Shown here: positions 10,832 to 22,844 of the stretch, piece by piece | Numbering within the stretch: position 1 is the first letter of the stretch | Layout of the letters: each line of letters opens with the position of its first letter | Assembly: GCF_051020765.1 (NCBI RefSeq) | Contig: NC_134932.1 | Location: 5,642,001-5,706,000 of the forward strand | DNA: 64,000 bases | Direction: 5' to 3' | Source: Lasioglossum baleicum | Lineage: Eukaryota > Arthropoda > Insecta > Hymenoptera > Halictidae | Notes under the pieces: generated by a model | Told to the model about the DNA's origin: nothing | The model's input: the letters and a program-made list of their open reading frames with translations, nothing else | Database searches by the model: none | Program-made: the position numbers and the translations under genes

Positions 10832-11842
10832 ATGCGCTTCCTCTTGCTCGTTTATCTCCTGTTATCGGTCAGTGGTCAAGACGCTAGCTCGGAGGAAGTC
10901 GACTGCCAGGTTTACAACCATCTTTACGTTTGCCTGGTGAACGGCGTGCTGCAGAACGTCGCGTTCGAGGATGTCAACGAGGTGCAGACGATCGAGGACA
11001 TAGAGCTGCACCTGGAGGGCCTTGGTATCGCGGAGATTGCCAAGGACGCGTTCCTCGAGGTGTCTAATTCTTCAGCGATCTATCTGCGTGACAACGACCT
11101 GACCGTCATCTCCAGACACTATTTCACCGGCTTGGACCAACTGACGTACCTGGATCTGAAGAACAACACGATCATCGAGCTAGAGGATGGCGCGTTCGCG
11201 AGGCTACGCAGCCTGGAGACCCTGCTGCTCGACTACAATAACATCTCCAGCTTCAAACCCGGCACCTGGAAAGGTCTGAACGATCTCCGAGAGCTGTACG
11301 CCACGAACAATAATATTGTTCTGAGGAGAAACATGTTCAAAGGACTCAGACACCTAGAGACGCTCGCGCTAGACAACAATGAAATTACCGAGCTACCCGT
11401 AGGCACCTTCGATGGATTGCCGCACATCGATCTCCTCTATCTCTCCAGGAACAATATTTCATCCCTTCATTCCGAGACCTTTCGAGGGCTCGGAGAGGTG
11501 AACGAATTGGATTTGGGGAGAAACCCGCTGACGAATCTACCCGCTGGCACCTTTCGACACCTGAGGAAGCTGAACTCCTTGTGGCTGAACGGGAATCGTA
11601 TTGTCGCGCTCAGGGCCAACGCTTTTGAAGGATTGGATAATTTGCTGGTCCTGTTTCTGAGTGGCAGCGAGCTGCATCACGTCGATATGTCCGCCTTCGG
11701 GAGGATGAAGAACGTGACGGTGGATCCTGGGTTCAAGATACGCGGAGCTTTCGTCAATCGTATCTCGAATATGCATGGACGGTTTCAGTGCCACAGTGTT
11801 TCCGATCAGTTGCCGTACGAGTGCGTTGCAACTAAACCTTAA
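10832..11842 (+). CDS. Secreted leucine-rich-repeat protein, intronless
   Basis: A 336-residue protein. The ATG at 10832 is chosen because it sits in a good context (GGAACCATGC) and opens directly on a signal peptide, MRFLLLVYLLLSVSG. Open codons upstream start only at GTG. A Cys pair (about residues 25 and 34, DCQVYNHLYVC) forms a short N-terminal cap. Nine to ten 24-residue leucine-rich repeats of the LxxLxLxxNxIxxLxxxxFxGL type follow (about residues 53-290), for example LDLKNNTIIELEDGAF and LALDNNEITELPVGTF. The tail has two further Cys (about 320 and 331). There is no transmembrane segment, GPI signal or intracellular domain, so it is probably secreted or a short extracellular binding protein. 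Such LRR folds mediate protein-protein contacts; the partner is unknown. Codon third positions are G/C-rich, and no splice site is needed across 1 kb. The poly(A) signal is 124 bp past the stop. The exact orthologue is not recognised. Confidence 0.9.
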   Translation: MRFLLLVYLLLSVSGQDASSEEVDCQVYNHLYVCLVNGVLQNVAFEDVNEVQTIEDIELHLEGLGIAEIAKDAFLEVSNSSAIYLRDNDLTVISRHYFTGLDQLTYLDLKNNTIIELEDGAFARLRSLETLLLDYNNISSFKPGTWKGLNDLRELYATNNNIVLRRNMFKGLRHLETLALDNNEITELPVGTFDGLPHIDLLYLSRNNISSLHSETFRGLGEVNELDLGRNPLTNLPAGTFRHLRKLNSLWLNGNRIVALRANAFEGLDNLLVLFLSGSELHHVDMSAFGRMKNVTVDPGFKIRGAFVNRISNMHGRFQCHSVSDQLPYECVATKP

Positions 11843-11965
11843 AGTGATGACCGAATGTGAAGCGAGGCTTATTGTAATCCGCAATTTTTGTATCCTAACG
11901 AATGCTGTTGTCAGTCGAATTTATATATATGTATGTAAATAACGCTGCGGAGCGCATGGTTTTTT

Positions 11966-11971
11966 AATAAA
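11966..11971 (+). terminator. Poly(A) signal AATAAA of the LRR gene
   Basis: AATAAA lies 124 bp after the stop codon, followed by a GT/T-rich stretch (AGTTTTGTATAAACAGTTG) suited to cleavage. It implies a short 3' UTR. Confidence 0.7.
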
Positions 11972-12084
11972 GTTTTGTATAAACAGTTGTTCTCGATTTT
12001 CTTGAACTGAATGAAAATTAGGGGATTTCGAGAGAGAGCTTAATGTTTAGGCACGTACACTATATTTTTACCATGTGAATAACA

Positions 12085-12252
12085 CAGTGGCGCACCCTGG
12101 ATGCAATCTTGGGGGGGGGCGAGTTGAACCCTTTTTTTTAACCAACATATCTGGTAAGGGCTATTCTGCGATTTTAATTTTGGAAGGTAAACATTTTTTT
12201 TTCTTTTGGGGGGGGGGGACTTGGCCCCTGCCCCCCCCTGGGTGCGCCACTC
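12085..12252. mobile_element. 168-bp hAT-like MITE with perfect 8-bp target duplication
   Basis: The terminal inverted repeats are CAGTGGCGCACCC on the left and GGGTGCGCCACT on the right, with a final base mismatch. The directly flanking 8-mers at 12077-12084 and 12253-12260 are identical (GAATAACA). An 8-bp duplication and CAGTGGCG termini are typical of hAT-type elements. The interior holds long G and T runs and no transposase. The perfect duplication suggests a fairly young insertion. Confidence 0.85.
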
Positions 12253-12260
12253 GAATAACA

Positions 12261-13073
12261 TATCCACCATTTTGGACGTATAAACTTGTTGTGCGGAAAT
12301 TAAAGTTCTAGTCGAGAGAGGCTGACCTTTTTCAGAACCCGTTTTTAAAAATTGGAAAGTGCAGAAACATCGCAGTCTATTAATGACATACATGTATTAT
12401 TGTATTCGTGGTAGTCACAGATTTTCATGACATCGTGCAATAAGTCAAACTGTATGCAATATTGTTGAGCGCCTAGGGTGCTCGATAATAAGAGCCCATC
12501 GCGAAACAAAGGGCAGTTTATCCGATGAAAGTTATTTTTGCAGGAACCTTCCTGGGGTACCGGCAGGACGACAGTCCACTTCCGCATCCCTGTTACAGAA
12601 GCACGGCGATGGATTACGGATGGTACGCGCCATCCATACACACGGTGCCTACGAGATATTACCCGCGAAACACTTCTTTCAGCCAACATCAAGCTCTCGG
12701 CGGAATGTATAGAAATTGCTCCCTCAACACGGAACTGGACAAAAGCATTGTTTAAGTATCTTATCAGCTGTCTATGAAAATAATCCACCTCGATTCAGCT
12801 AGCTTCGCGTGCACAATTATACAACATCCAACTAGAGGAGATATATTTCAGAAACATATAAATTATACACCTTGTGTACCCCACCTATTTTCAATAAATC
12901 TTTTAAATATAACTCTACATCTATCTTCAATAACTCTTTTATATATGATTTTATATATAAGATAAAATTCAATGGTTACATTTTAATTTTGTACATTAGT
13001 CACCATTCTTTTCTACAATTAGAAAATCGTGCTGTGTTTGAAAATAAAATTCAATGGATGTATTTTAAAGAAT
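12261..13073. other. Intergenic, no supported gene
   Basis: A 147-codon minus-strand frame (12788-12345) and two plus-strand frames overlap here. None has a recognisable domain or splice context. The right half becomes A/T-rich (ATATATGATTTTATATATAA near 12,940). Confidence 0.4.
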
Positions 13074-13722
13074 ATTCCACACACTTTAAATCAGAATAAC
13101 TTTTATATGAGTGGACCAAACGACTTAAATTTCTCTGTAAGGCTAGAAGAATTATTTTAGTAAATGACGTGTAATAAATAAGTTGAAAAAATGCATTTGG
13201 TCGGAATTGTGAAAAACAGTAGTAACAACTGATTTTTACGACTTTTTAGCTGGGCCAATAACAAAAATTTGAAATATGTGTTTGGTCAACTTGTATAAAT
13301 GATTACGTTCTGAAAATTTCATTGAAATTGGTTAATTGGTTTACGAATTATAAACGATCAAAACTGGTAAAAAGGCCGAAAATCTTGAAAAATTGCAATT
13401 TTTACCCCCCACTTTTGATCATTTACAATTTGCAAACCAATTAACTAATTCCAATGAAATCTTCAGAGCGTATATAATTTATACCAGTTGACCAGACACA
13501 TCTTTTGAATTTTCGTTATTGGCCCAGCTAAAAAAGTTATAAAAATCAATTTTTATTATTGTTTTTCACAATTCTGTCCAAATGCATTTTTCCAACATAT
13601 TTTTTACACATCATTTTCTAAACTACTTCTTCTAGCCTTACAGAGAAATTGAAGTCGTTTGGTCGATTCATAAAAAAGTTGTTCTGATTTAAAGTGTGTG
13701 GAATCAGTTATGGTTCTTGCTG
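13074..13722. mobile_element. Long palindromic element, copy 2 (left tip lost)
   Basis: Nearly the same arms as the element at 8076-8894, from ATTCCACACACTTTAAATC to its complement, then CAGTTATGGTTCTTGCTG before a TA at 13723-13724. The left terminal ~17 bp are absent. The centre is simple (AAACGATCAAAACTGG facing its mirror) and lacks the nested palindrome of copy 1, so it preserves the pre-insertion state. No coding capacity. Confidence 0.85.
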
Positions 13723-16700
13723 TATATTAATCAATTATATAGTCACCATTCTTTTATGCAATCATCTAATACATAGTGTAATAAGTAGGCTGTGGATATT
13801 GTGCAGTTAGAATCTTTAGATCAATAAACTATATCAATGTAGAGATAGGTTTTATTGCTGTCGTCGAGAAAAATTTTTATATTTTCGCTGATAATACTTT
13901 ATATCTGAAAACTATTTTTCCTTTTTCGTGCTTTTGCTAAAGAGAGAACAATCGAATGTTTTTCCAAAATATTCTAACCACGAGTTTCTGTGTTGGAACG
14001 TTATCGATCATTGACAAACAGGGTTAACGAAACGGATAAACGAATGCGTAATGTTCTATGTTTATATATATTCTTTATTATTACAGTTTAGCTTACGCAT
14101 CGCAGTAATCGTATTTTTTAACAGACCCTACGCAGGCGACCCAGGATTATACTGCGTCCCGACTCTACCGCTGACTAAAATGGTGTCTTTACGCTCGGAT
14201 TATTGTTTACGTTCACTAACTTTGTCTTCGTTACAGCGTTCTCCGTTATTTGAATTCGCCAGGGTCTTCGGTAATCATCCAATTCTCCGACTTGAGAGTT
14301 CCTTTACAAACGTCTGATAATTCGAGTGCATATATGCCATTTCATCGATTACGCTGGTTTAGTGGTGTCCATCATAGTGGTAATGGTAACTTCAACATAG
14401 ATTTTCATATATATATATATAATTTTCGTTTTTTATATATATATTTATATGTATTTATAAATGTGTGTACATAACACAATGCGACTGCTCAATTTGTCAA
14501 AGAGTTTTCTCAACATTTCAAATGCTTCAACAACCATAACGACCCGCTGAACGTGTCTCGGTCAACGTTTCATCGTCCTGTATGGTACTATTTACCGGTA
14601 TGCAAGTTCTACGCTCGCTTCCTATCCAAAGAGACTCTGCAAACGTTCGTTCAAGATATATTCGATCAACGGCGCCGCGTCATCGACGATTTCACGGAGC
14701 CACCGTGGTCGCGTCGAGAAACAGAAAACCCGCGGCAGCCTGGTTTGCCACCCTTGTCGAACCGAAACTAGTTTGCCCAGCGATTTTCCACATCATGTCA
14801 CGTATCAAAATGTTCTTAATGGCGTCATGTGAAAAACTGAGCGAACCCGAGAAAGACCGCGCCGGCTGAGAGCAGGAAGCTGTCCGGAACGCCGCCGTCC
14901 ACGAACAATCTTATTAAACGTGACGCTTTCAAGTCCGTGAATCTTCCTGCTCGACGTCGAACGCGTTCCCGGCCGTGTACTCGTGCAAATTCCTCGATCC
15001 CTTCATCGCGAACGAAACGCGGAAGCACCGACGAAAATTTAAACAAATCCGTCCGACAACTGATCTCATTCGCGATTGTATCTTCAAGCGAAGATCGATC
15101 CTTTATACCGTTACCATTTCGGATAGCGATACTATCCTCTCCAGGATAACAGTATGGTAGATCGATCCGTTATGATCTCATTAACATCGTGAAACAATAG
15201 GACCCTTCAAACGTTGTTCACTCTGCCAAGACTCGTACGGAGCTCCGTGAAACGGCCTAGCTACCTGTCCCCTAGCGTTTATCTCGTTCCCCGACACGAT
15301 ATTACGGAACAAGTTGCAAGTCGACAACCCAGTCAGGTGGTCGGAGAAAACCTTTCCCACGATATCCTCGGAGGAGCCTTTCAAGGGACACGCTCGTTTC
15401 CTGGCCACGAGGAGAATCGATCGGCAGCAATAAGACGCAGCGGCCGCGTCAGCGTTATTCCTATACATCGCTTACTACTTGTACCGTTCCCTCGGAGTCT
15501 TAATCGTAATTAATACTTTTAATATAAATAATCATTACATTATACCATACTCGATAATCCAATGATGATCCTTAACGGCTAAACGATGACAGATAGAACT
15601 CGCATTTTACGCAATTACTTTAACACCCCAATCCGATTGCTCTTCGTCTTACGTGGCGGTTAGATACACGTGGTAAATGATTTCGCGATCAGGGATGATC
15701 GCCGATCGGACTGCGGACGAGATCGAATTTACGGATCTTGGCATCGAGTCGACGGTTTCGTCGGGTTCCAAGCTGGGTAACGATTCGTCAAATCTTACAG
15801 CTCGTTTAAGCCGTAAGCTTGTATAGGATCCGCGCAGTTCAATCGACGATCGGTCGGAACCGAGTGCACACGCTGAGTTCGCGATCGCGTCGGTCGTGTT
15901 CGTTGTTCGTGCGATGTGTGACGTATAATCGAGGCACTCAAAGTTGCATCTTTACTTTGAGCGGCCTCGGCTATCAGCGGGAGAAAGGTGGGCGATCAGC
16001 GAATCGGCGTCCGTCGCGCTGATCGTAGCCGTGGAAATATGGATATTTTCTTCGTGTAAGATGGAATATCGTGTTCTCGATCTTTGAGTAGATATTTTTC
16101 TCGATCGTGTCGATTTCCCCGGGTCGATCTCGCGACTCGGTTCCGCCGGATCGCTCGAAGTGTCGCGACGCGTCTGGGATAAACCGCGTCGCGATCAGAA
16201 CATCGATTCAACGCTAACGCTACTCTCTCACACTTGTCTCGTTTGAGGGGCGCGATCGCGAGAAGGATTCTCGCGACGCTCCACTCGTGAATACCTTATA
16301 TTGTCGTACAATTGATATCAAATATCGTTTCTCGGATCGAGGACCGGGCCCGCGCCTGCGGCGTCTCCGCTCGCCGATCGGAGAGAAAGTGATCGACGAT
16401 CGGGGACACCGTCCACGTTCGGAGGGAAACGTGGCGGACACACATTTCTCTCTACGGACACGATCCTCTCCACTCTTCCGTTGTCTTACATACATTATAT
16501 AGCATTCCGACCAATTTACAATTAATTAGACCTGAAACTTCCCATTTTCCCACATATTTACGGCACCGGTTACGTCCCTGGAACAATAGGCTCCGTTTTG
16601 TTCGTCCGGGTCGATAAGCTACACTTGCCTTGTGTCTTTTACATACGTGTATGGTATATAATACGTTCGTGTACATGTCTGTGTATGTGTGTACGTGATC

Positions 16701-17140
16701 CTGTAGAATAATTTTCCGTGTACACATCTCTGCGTACGTGTTCGTTCGCGTGGATACGTGTGTATGATTATAGTACATGTTGGCTAGCACTCATTGAAAT
16801 CAAGGAGGTAACATACGGTTACATAGAGCCTAACTTGCTAGCCTATCATTGATAACCTCGCCTTAACCGATTAAGTACTTCGTTATTACCTTAAATCCGT
16901 TACACAGAGACACTGAATATAATGATCAAGGGGACGAGCGTCGCCGCGATCGGCTAGCCTGTGCTCGATCCGCGTGTAGCGGAAGCCGAACCGGCGAGGT
17001 TCCAGCTCTGGATCATGGTTGCTTCACAATTTGTGTTCCGACCCTTCATGATTCGTTGTAATTAGATCGTAGTTTGGTGTTACTTCTCACAACCAAAGCG
17101 TCGTCGTCCAGAACAGCAAGAACGATTCATTGGTGTTAGG
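13723..17140. other. Unique non-coding DNA, possibly part of the distal synapsin 3' region
   Basis: No exon could be supported. The stretch includes a short (AT)n tract near 14,405-14,460, C+G-rich DNA with many TCGATCG-like words at 15.6-16.5 kb, and a TG/TATG-rich run near 16,640-16,780. It is free of recognisable transposons, unlike the flanking DNA. The minus-strand frame at 15468-15181 (95 codons) was inspected and not recognised. Confidence 0.35.
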
Positions 17141-18022
17141 TGTCCAGCTTCAACCCAGCTAGGGAGGTGTCTAGTCTCAACCTGTCAGCTAGGTGTCCGC
17201 CTTCGACCAAGCTAGTTAGGTGTCCAGCTTGAACCTGGTAGCTAGGTGTCCACTTTCGACCTAGCTATTTAGATGTCCGGCTTTATCCGTTAACTTAGTG
17301 TCTAGTTTCGATCTAGCTAGGTAGGTATCTAGCTTCGACCTAGCTAGCTACGTGTCTAGCTTCGACCTAGCTAGCCATGTGTCTAGCTTGAACCTGGCAG
17401 CTATGTGTCGAGCTTCGGCCTAGCTACCTCGACGTCTAGCTTCAACCAATTAGCTAGGTGTTCAGCTTCTGTCTAGCTAGCTAGGTGTCCAGCTTGAACC
17501 TGGTAGCTAGGTGTCCACTTTCGACCTAGCTATTTAGATGTCCGGCTTTATCCGTTAACTTAGTGTCTAGTTTCGATCTAGCTAGGTAGGTATCTAGCTT
17601 CGACCTAGCTAGCTACGTGTCTAGCTTCGACCTAGCTAGCCATGTGTCTAGCTTGAACCTGGCAGCTATGTGTCGAGCTTCGGCCTAGCTACCTCGACGT
17701 CTAGCTTCAACCAATTAGCTAGGTGTTCAGCTTCTGTCTAGCTAGCTAGGTGTCCAGCTTGAACCTGGTAGCTAGGTGTCCACTTTCGACCTAGCTATTT
17801 AGATGTCCGACTTTATCTGTTAACTTAGTGTCTTGTTTCGATCTAGCTAGGTAGGTATCTAGCTTCGACCTAGCTAGCTACGTGTCTAGCTTCGACCTAG
17901 CTAGCCATGTGTCTAGCTTGAACCTGGCAGCTATGTGTCCAGCTTCGGCCTAGCTACTTCGACGTCTAGCTTCAACCAATCAGCTAAGTGTCCAGCTTCT
18001 ATCTAGCTACCTAGGTGTCTAG
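17141..18022. repeat. Minisatellite with 265-bp higher-order repeat
   Basis: Monomers of about 25-29 bp with consensus beginning TGTCTAGCTTCGACCTAGCT run through the whole block. Ten monomers form a 265-bp higher-order unit, repeated at 17221, 17486 and 17751. By eye the first two copies are identical, while the third carries several substitutions. A few unordered monomers (17141-17220) precede the array. A tract this regular points to recent unequal exchange. It starts about 4.6 kb past the synapsin stop on the antisense side. Confidence 0.95.
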
Positions 18023-21000
18023 TGACGATCGTCTACGCGACGAGCGAAGGAGTTAAGAAAAAGGAAACAGAGGATCGACGGAAGGGAAAGCAACGAGGCA
18101 CTAAATCGGCAGCGCGAGCGCCGCGAGCTGAAATCGCCGGCTCGACTGCAAACGCGATCGTTCGGGCCCCAACTTTGCGGATCGAGCGCTCGTCATGCTC
18201 GGTGAGATGATTAGAATCCCACTTTTAACACTAGGCTCGATTTGTAATACCGATCCCGTAGCTTTCCGCATGATTCTTCAACAAAGCAACACGCGAGAAG
18301 CAGTGGAAAATCGGTGGTTACTCTACGACGAGCATAATCGTTTGAGCCTGGTTCCTTTCTATGTCCTTACTTAATACGGTGTCGTCGTCCAAGGCATCTA
18401 ATTAGTTCCACGGCCTTAAAGTACGCTATTCACGGCGGATTTTAGCCAACAACGGGGTGTATTACACGACACATGGGGATTCTAGATAGATTAGATTGAT
18501 CTTAAACGCTACTTACGCCACGGAAAAAGCGGGTAACTTCAAATGGAATGTAACTGTATGGATCAGTTCGTGGAACGGGAATACCTATCCTACTACTGGT
18601 ATTGCTGGTACGTTGTTACGACGGAAATGAAACGTTAGTTGCTGACGTAAACGCGGTTAAAATTGTATGAAGAGGTATTAACGGCTGCTCACTACATCAC
18701 ACGGGCACTAGAACAGAAGATTAAAGAACAATTTTCGCTAAGAGCTTCAGCATTCGCGATCAAGCAAATGCCCGACCGTGTTGTTCGTTTCGGTGTCTAA
18801 TTAATTTATCTATATCAACTTCGAAATGTCTAAAATCGCTCTTCTATTAATATAGATTATAAGAATCCTTCGTGTACCTCTAGGAGTGTTGAAAGTTGTT
18901 TTAGGATGTGTGTGTGTTCGTTAAATTTTGGGAGATTGTTCGTGGATCGTGTGTTCGGTGTTGATCAGACGATCACGCAAGTCGTTCCGGTCCGATTCCG
19001 AATCCGTCCCTAAGTCATCCCCAAGATGTCTCTGAAGGAAGCCTGCTAACTCTAGTCGTTACGTGGTTCGCAATAACTCAATGCCGTCGATTCGTCTAGA
19101 CTCCAAACGCTTGAACCCAGCTTCCTTTTCTAGTTTCTATTCCTACCTAGTGCTTAAACTTGCACCCCTGAGATATTCGGTAATCTTTAACCGCATCTAC
19201 GTATCAGTGCAGATCGAACCTGTTCTGCTCAGCGAGTCCGTCGAGGCGCGTTTACACTGGTGAAACGATCGGTTCAAACGATTCCATCCTTCTCAGACTT
19301 TCAACAATTCTCCGTGGCTCCCCTCTGTCAATAGAACAGAGATCGAGGCATCCACAGTGTACACGCACCCTTAAACTTCCGTTTCGTTCTGTGTCGTGGC
19401 GTCAGCTCCGAAAGCGTGTTCCGAACCTTCTCGAGGACTTTGCCACTCCTCTCGCTTATCCCGAAGCAATGAACGTTGCTCTCGGTTCGCTTTAGATGGC
19501 AACGGGAGCTTCGTAAATTCGGCTACCTTCCTGCCTAGCTTCAAAGCTTCTACTCCCATCGTTCTAAACTCCTACGCAGTCTACCACTGTCTACGTTTCT
19601 TCGTCCGTAGAAAGAAACCTCCTCGCAGAATTCCATTGAATCTAACGGTAACGCGAAACGAATCGTGTAATCGAGGTATGTATTATCATAATATCAACGT
19701 GTTTCTCGGTTTCGTTCGTTCCTCGTGGAATTGACATGTGAAATGAATCTAACGCCTTCGTTCCCCAGCTGATGTTTGATGCCTGGACGGTCTACCTGCA
19801 CTTATCCACGGATACGAGCAACAAAGGTCTCGTCGCGATGATCATACAAATGCAATGGTGCACGTGTGTCTCATATAAAAAGTATAAACAATAGGATCAC
19901 ATGGTCAAGTGCGGGCAAGAGTGTTTTACAAAGAGATAGAGATAGGATAGATATAGATAGATAGAGACTTAGAGCAGTCTCGAATGAGTGAAATCGGTGA
20001 CAAGAAGGGCACTTAAGTTGTCAAGGCACATCAATAACTAAACAGTCGGACGTCTATTACCTCATTAAACTCGTGAACTCGGGAGCCGTTTTACAAGCTG
20101 CAATGAACAGTCCAATGAAAAGCTACGAGCCGATAGAGTGTATCGAGCTGCAAAATTGTGCAAATTGAGGATGGATTAAGTCTTACATCTTTGCATCTGT
20201 ATATTGCGTCAGCTATTTCCGTTCTACGCGTCGTTTCTCAAGCAATTCGAATCGAAAGAATTCTGAAATGGTGAAATTGGCCTTCATAGTTCTACGCATG
20301 CCCTATATCACACCTCTAACCAACGTAAACCATCATCGAAAACGATTCATTTCTAAAGAACCGAAGGTACGTTCCGTTGTACGTTTGAAAATTCGAACAG
20401 AACAGTGGAAGGAATTCTTTAGACTTTCGAAGCTGACACCACGAGGTCTGTCTTCGTCATAATATACGTTGATCAGCCCTTACGCTAATGTAATTTGAGA
20501 TCATTTGGATAAAAGAGGTTTTGCGTCTCTCTCTCTCTCTCTCTTTCTCTTGCTGCCGATTGTTGTTCTTATCAGCCATTGTGTTTTCACATACGAGTAC
20601 TGTTACCAAAGAAGCGAATCGCAACGCATCGTTCCGGCGAGCGGACACCCGATTATTATATATATTTGCAGATCATCAAACGTTCTCGGTTTGCATCGAA
20701 TTTGCGCGAGCGCAAACAGTAGAATGCCCATTTTGTATATTTTTTTCCCTTTCACACTCTTTCTTCAAACTTCGTCCTCGCATGACACCGAGTCAACCAC
20801 ATTCGCGTTTCGTCTTCCCGTGCCCTAGTTCACGAACCTGTTGTTATCTCTTCTTCTTCTTCTTTTTTTTTTATTACATTTTGATTTTCCCATCACACGG
20901 TAGTCGATCTTAACTCTACGGACGAACGAACGTCCTTCGTTTTTCGCGAGTTTCCACCCCGGTCCGATCGAAACAGTCGCGACGACGACGCGAAAATCTC

Positions 21001-22671
21001 GGATAAACGACCACGTTCCGTTCGTTTCATTTTTTAACGTTTTTTTTTATTCTTTAATTTTATTTGGAATCCGGGACAGTTTTCAACATCGAGATGCTCG
21101 CGCTGTACGGAAGACAATGAATTTTGAACACGTCCAAATCGATCGGTCGCCGGCCGAGAGAGTTCCTTTTTGACTTGGCCGAAATATAATATTAGAGTCG
21201 TGTAACCGAGCCGGCGAGCCACGGAATAATTTTTTTCACCTTTTAGTCCGTTTCGTCCAACCATTTTGCGTTGCTCACATGCACGATATCAAAGTACTGT
21301 CCGCCATCGAAAGCTTAATGACTATTTGTGCGCTTAAGACACAGAGACGCGCGGATCGTGTTCTTCTTGACCGAAACGATAATGGTAACCGTATCGGCGA
21401 TCGATCCGCTGTCCTGTCTCTAGCCAAATGTTCAAGTATAATGCCCGAATCTCCTCGTATTTTTTTGTTCTCCTCAATCATATTGTATGACGTCGGTTTA
21501 CAAATATTTTAACAATTTTACAAATATTTTCACCTGCAAGACTTTTCCTTCTCCCGTTATCTTCCCTTCGCAATCCCAGTCGATTTGTTTCCAAACCCGT
21601 CGTTTCTTTTTCCCGCTATTTTTTCCCCTCCTTGCTCTTTCCCTTTCACAATCGTCTTCCTCTCGTCTGCGTTTCCTTTTAGACAATGCTCTATAATCGA
21701 AAGTTAAGCCTAAAAATGGTGGATCGCTGGAAGTAAAGTCGGATGAGGAGATGACAGGGGCCTATGGAACTGTTCTCTTCCTGTTTCTGAATCGAAAACC
21801 AAGTGCGGCGTTCCCGTAACCGAGACGAGAGAGTGTGCAGAACGGATACGTCGATGGTAACGAAACATAACCGGACGCTCGGAAAAAGTATTATTTTATC
21901 GTTCATTTAACCTGAGAATCTTCTTAGCCACTATTTAAATGCTGAATACATCGAATACATAGAACCTACATAGTATTTTTTCATTTTTTTCACTTGATTA
22001 ATATACATAAACGACCACGACTTTTCTCTTAATCCCCCGGTGAATTTTTTGTCTAACCCCCCCAGTATCGAAACACGCAGTTAATTTTGATGGAACGCAT
22101 AGATTAAATACTCAAGAGAACTCAACGAATTGATCAACCCGGTCAAGTAAACAATAGAAAATGTATCGGAAATCAGAATAAGAAGAAAAATCATCGATTC
22201 GCTCGAACGAATTCAATCGGAATGCAGAGGTACAGGGTAAAGGACGAATCGTGTTAATCGGTAAACGAATGGTATTTCTTTTTTAACGAGTTATGTTTAT
22301 GTTTATACACATCGCCGTGGACCGTTAGCAAAATTTACATCGTTGCGTCGCGTCACGTGCGAGACGCTAGCGTCGTTTAATCGCGCTCGGTGATCTGCAA
22401 ATATATCGATGTCGCGCTCGCTCGCGAATCAATCACGAATATCTAGCGAAATAGAATCGGTGTGTAAGCTAATCTAAATCAGGCCAGCCCAATGTAGTCG
22501 ATAGAATCTCGGCAACAGCAACAAATCATTGTAGAATAATATGTAACGTAAATCGCTTTTCTATTATATGTATATAGTAAAGTTCTGAGTTGCGTCGTTC
22601 AGTGCATACTGATCTAACATAAATAAGCTTTGAGGAGATCTTCTTTGCTCCAGTACTTTCGTTCGATGAAT
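18023..22671 (-). other. Putative long 3' untranslated or downstream region of synapsin
   Basis: Directly past the synapsin stop on the minus strand there is no further coding signal. The first clear minus-strand AATAAA hexamers are about 1.6 kb downstream (21064-21059 and 21051-21046). On the plus strand the stretch is pyrimidine-rich in places, with (TC)n near 20,527 and a GATA-like run near 19,935, and it lacks transposons. Long 3' UTRs are common for insect neuronal mRNAs, but the actual transcript end cannot be read from sequence. The right-most part (22,320-22,440) is rich in CGCG and TCGCTCG words. Confidence 0.35.
21046..21064 (-). terminator. Candidate poly(A) signals for synapsin
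   Basis: Two AATAAA hexamers on the minus strand at 21064-21059 and 21051-21046 are the nearest canonical signals I found after the stop codon, about 1.6 kb away. Others occur further on, so these may be only one of several sites. Confidence 0.3.
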
Positions 22672-22844
22672 TTACATGTCGCCGAATATGCCGGCGAACG
22701 TCTTCCGAAGATTCTTCATGGTGTCCTCGGAGTCTTCGTTCTGAGTCTGGCTGCCTTGCCGGTGGAAAGGTACTCTGGTTGGCGGCGGATCTTCGGGACG
22801 TCGTCCGACGGAGGGTGCGCTGCTCACTGTGCTCGATTGCGATG
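22672..22844 (-). CDS. Syn: Synapsin terminal coding exon (conserved C-terminal tail)
   Basis: 173 nt of coding sequence. The acceptor is TTTGGCACATAG ending 22845, and the stop TAA is at 22674-22672. It encodes SQSSTVSSAPSVGRRPEDPPP, a short Gln/Ser linker, and the tail EDTMKNLRKTFAGIFGDM. The tail is the domain-E-like motif shared by arthropod synapsins. After TAA the frame stays open for about 35 unrecognised codons. Confidence 0.93.
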
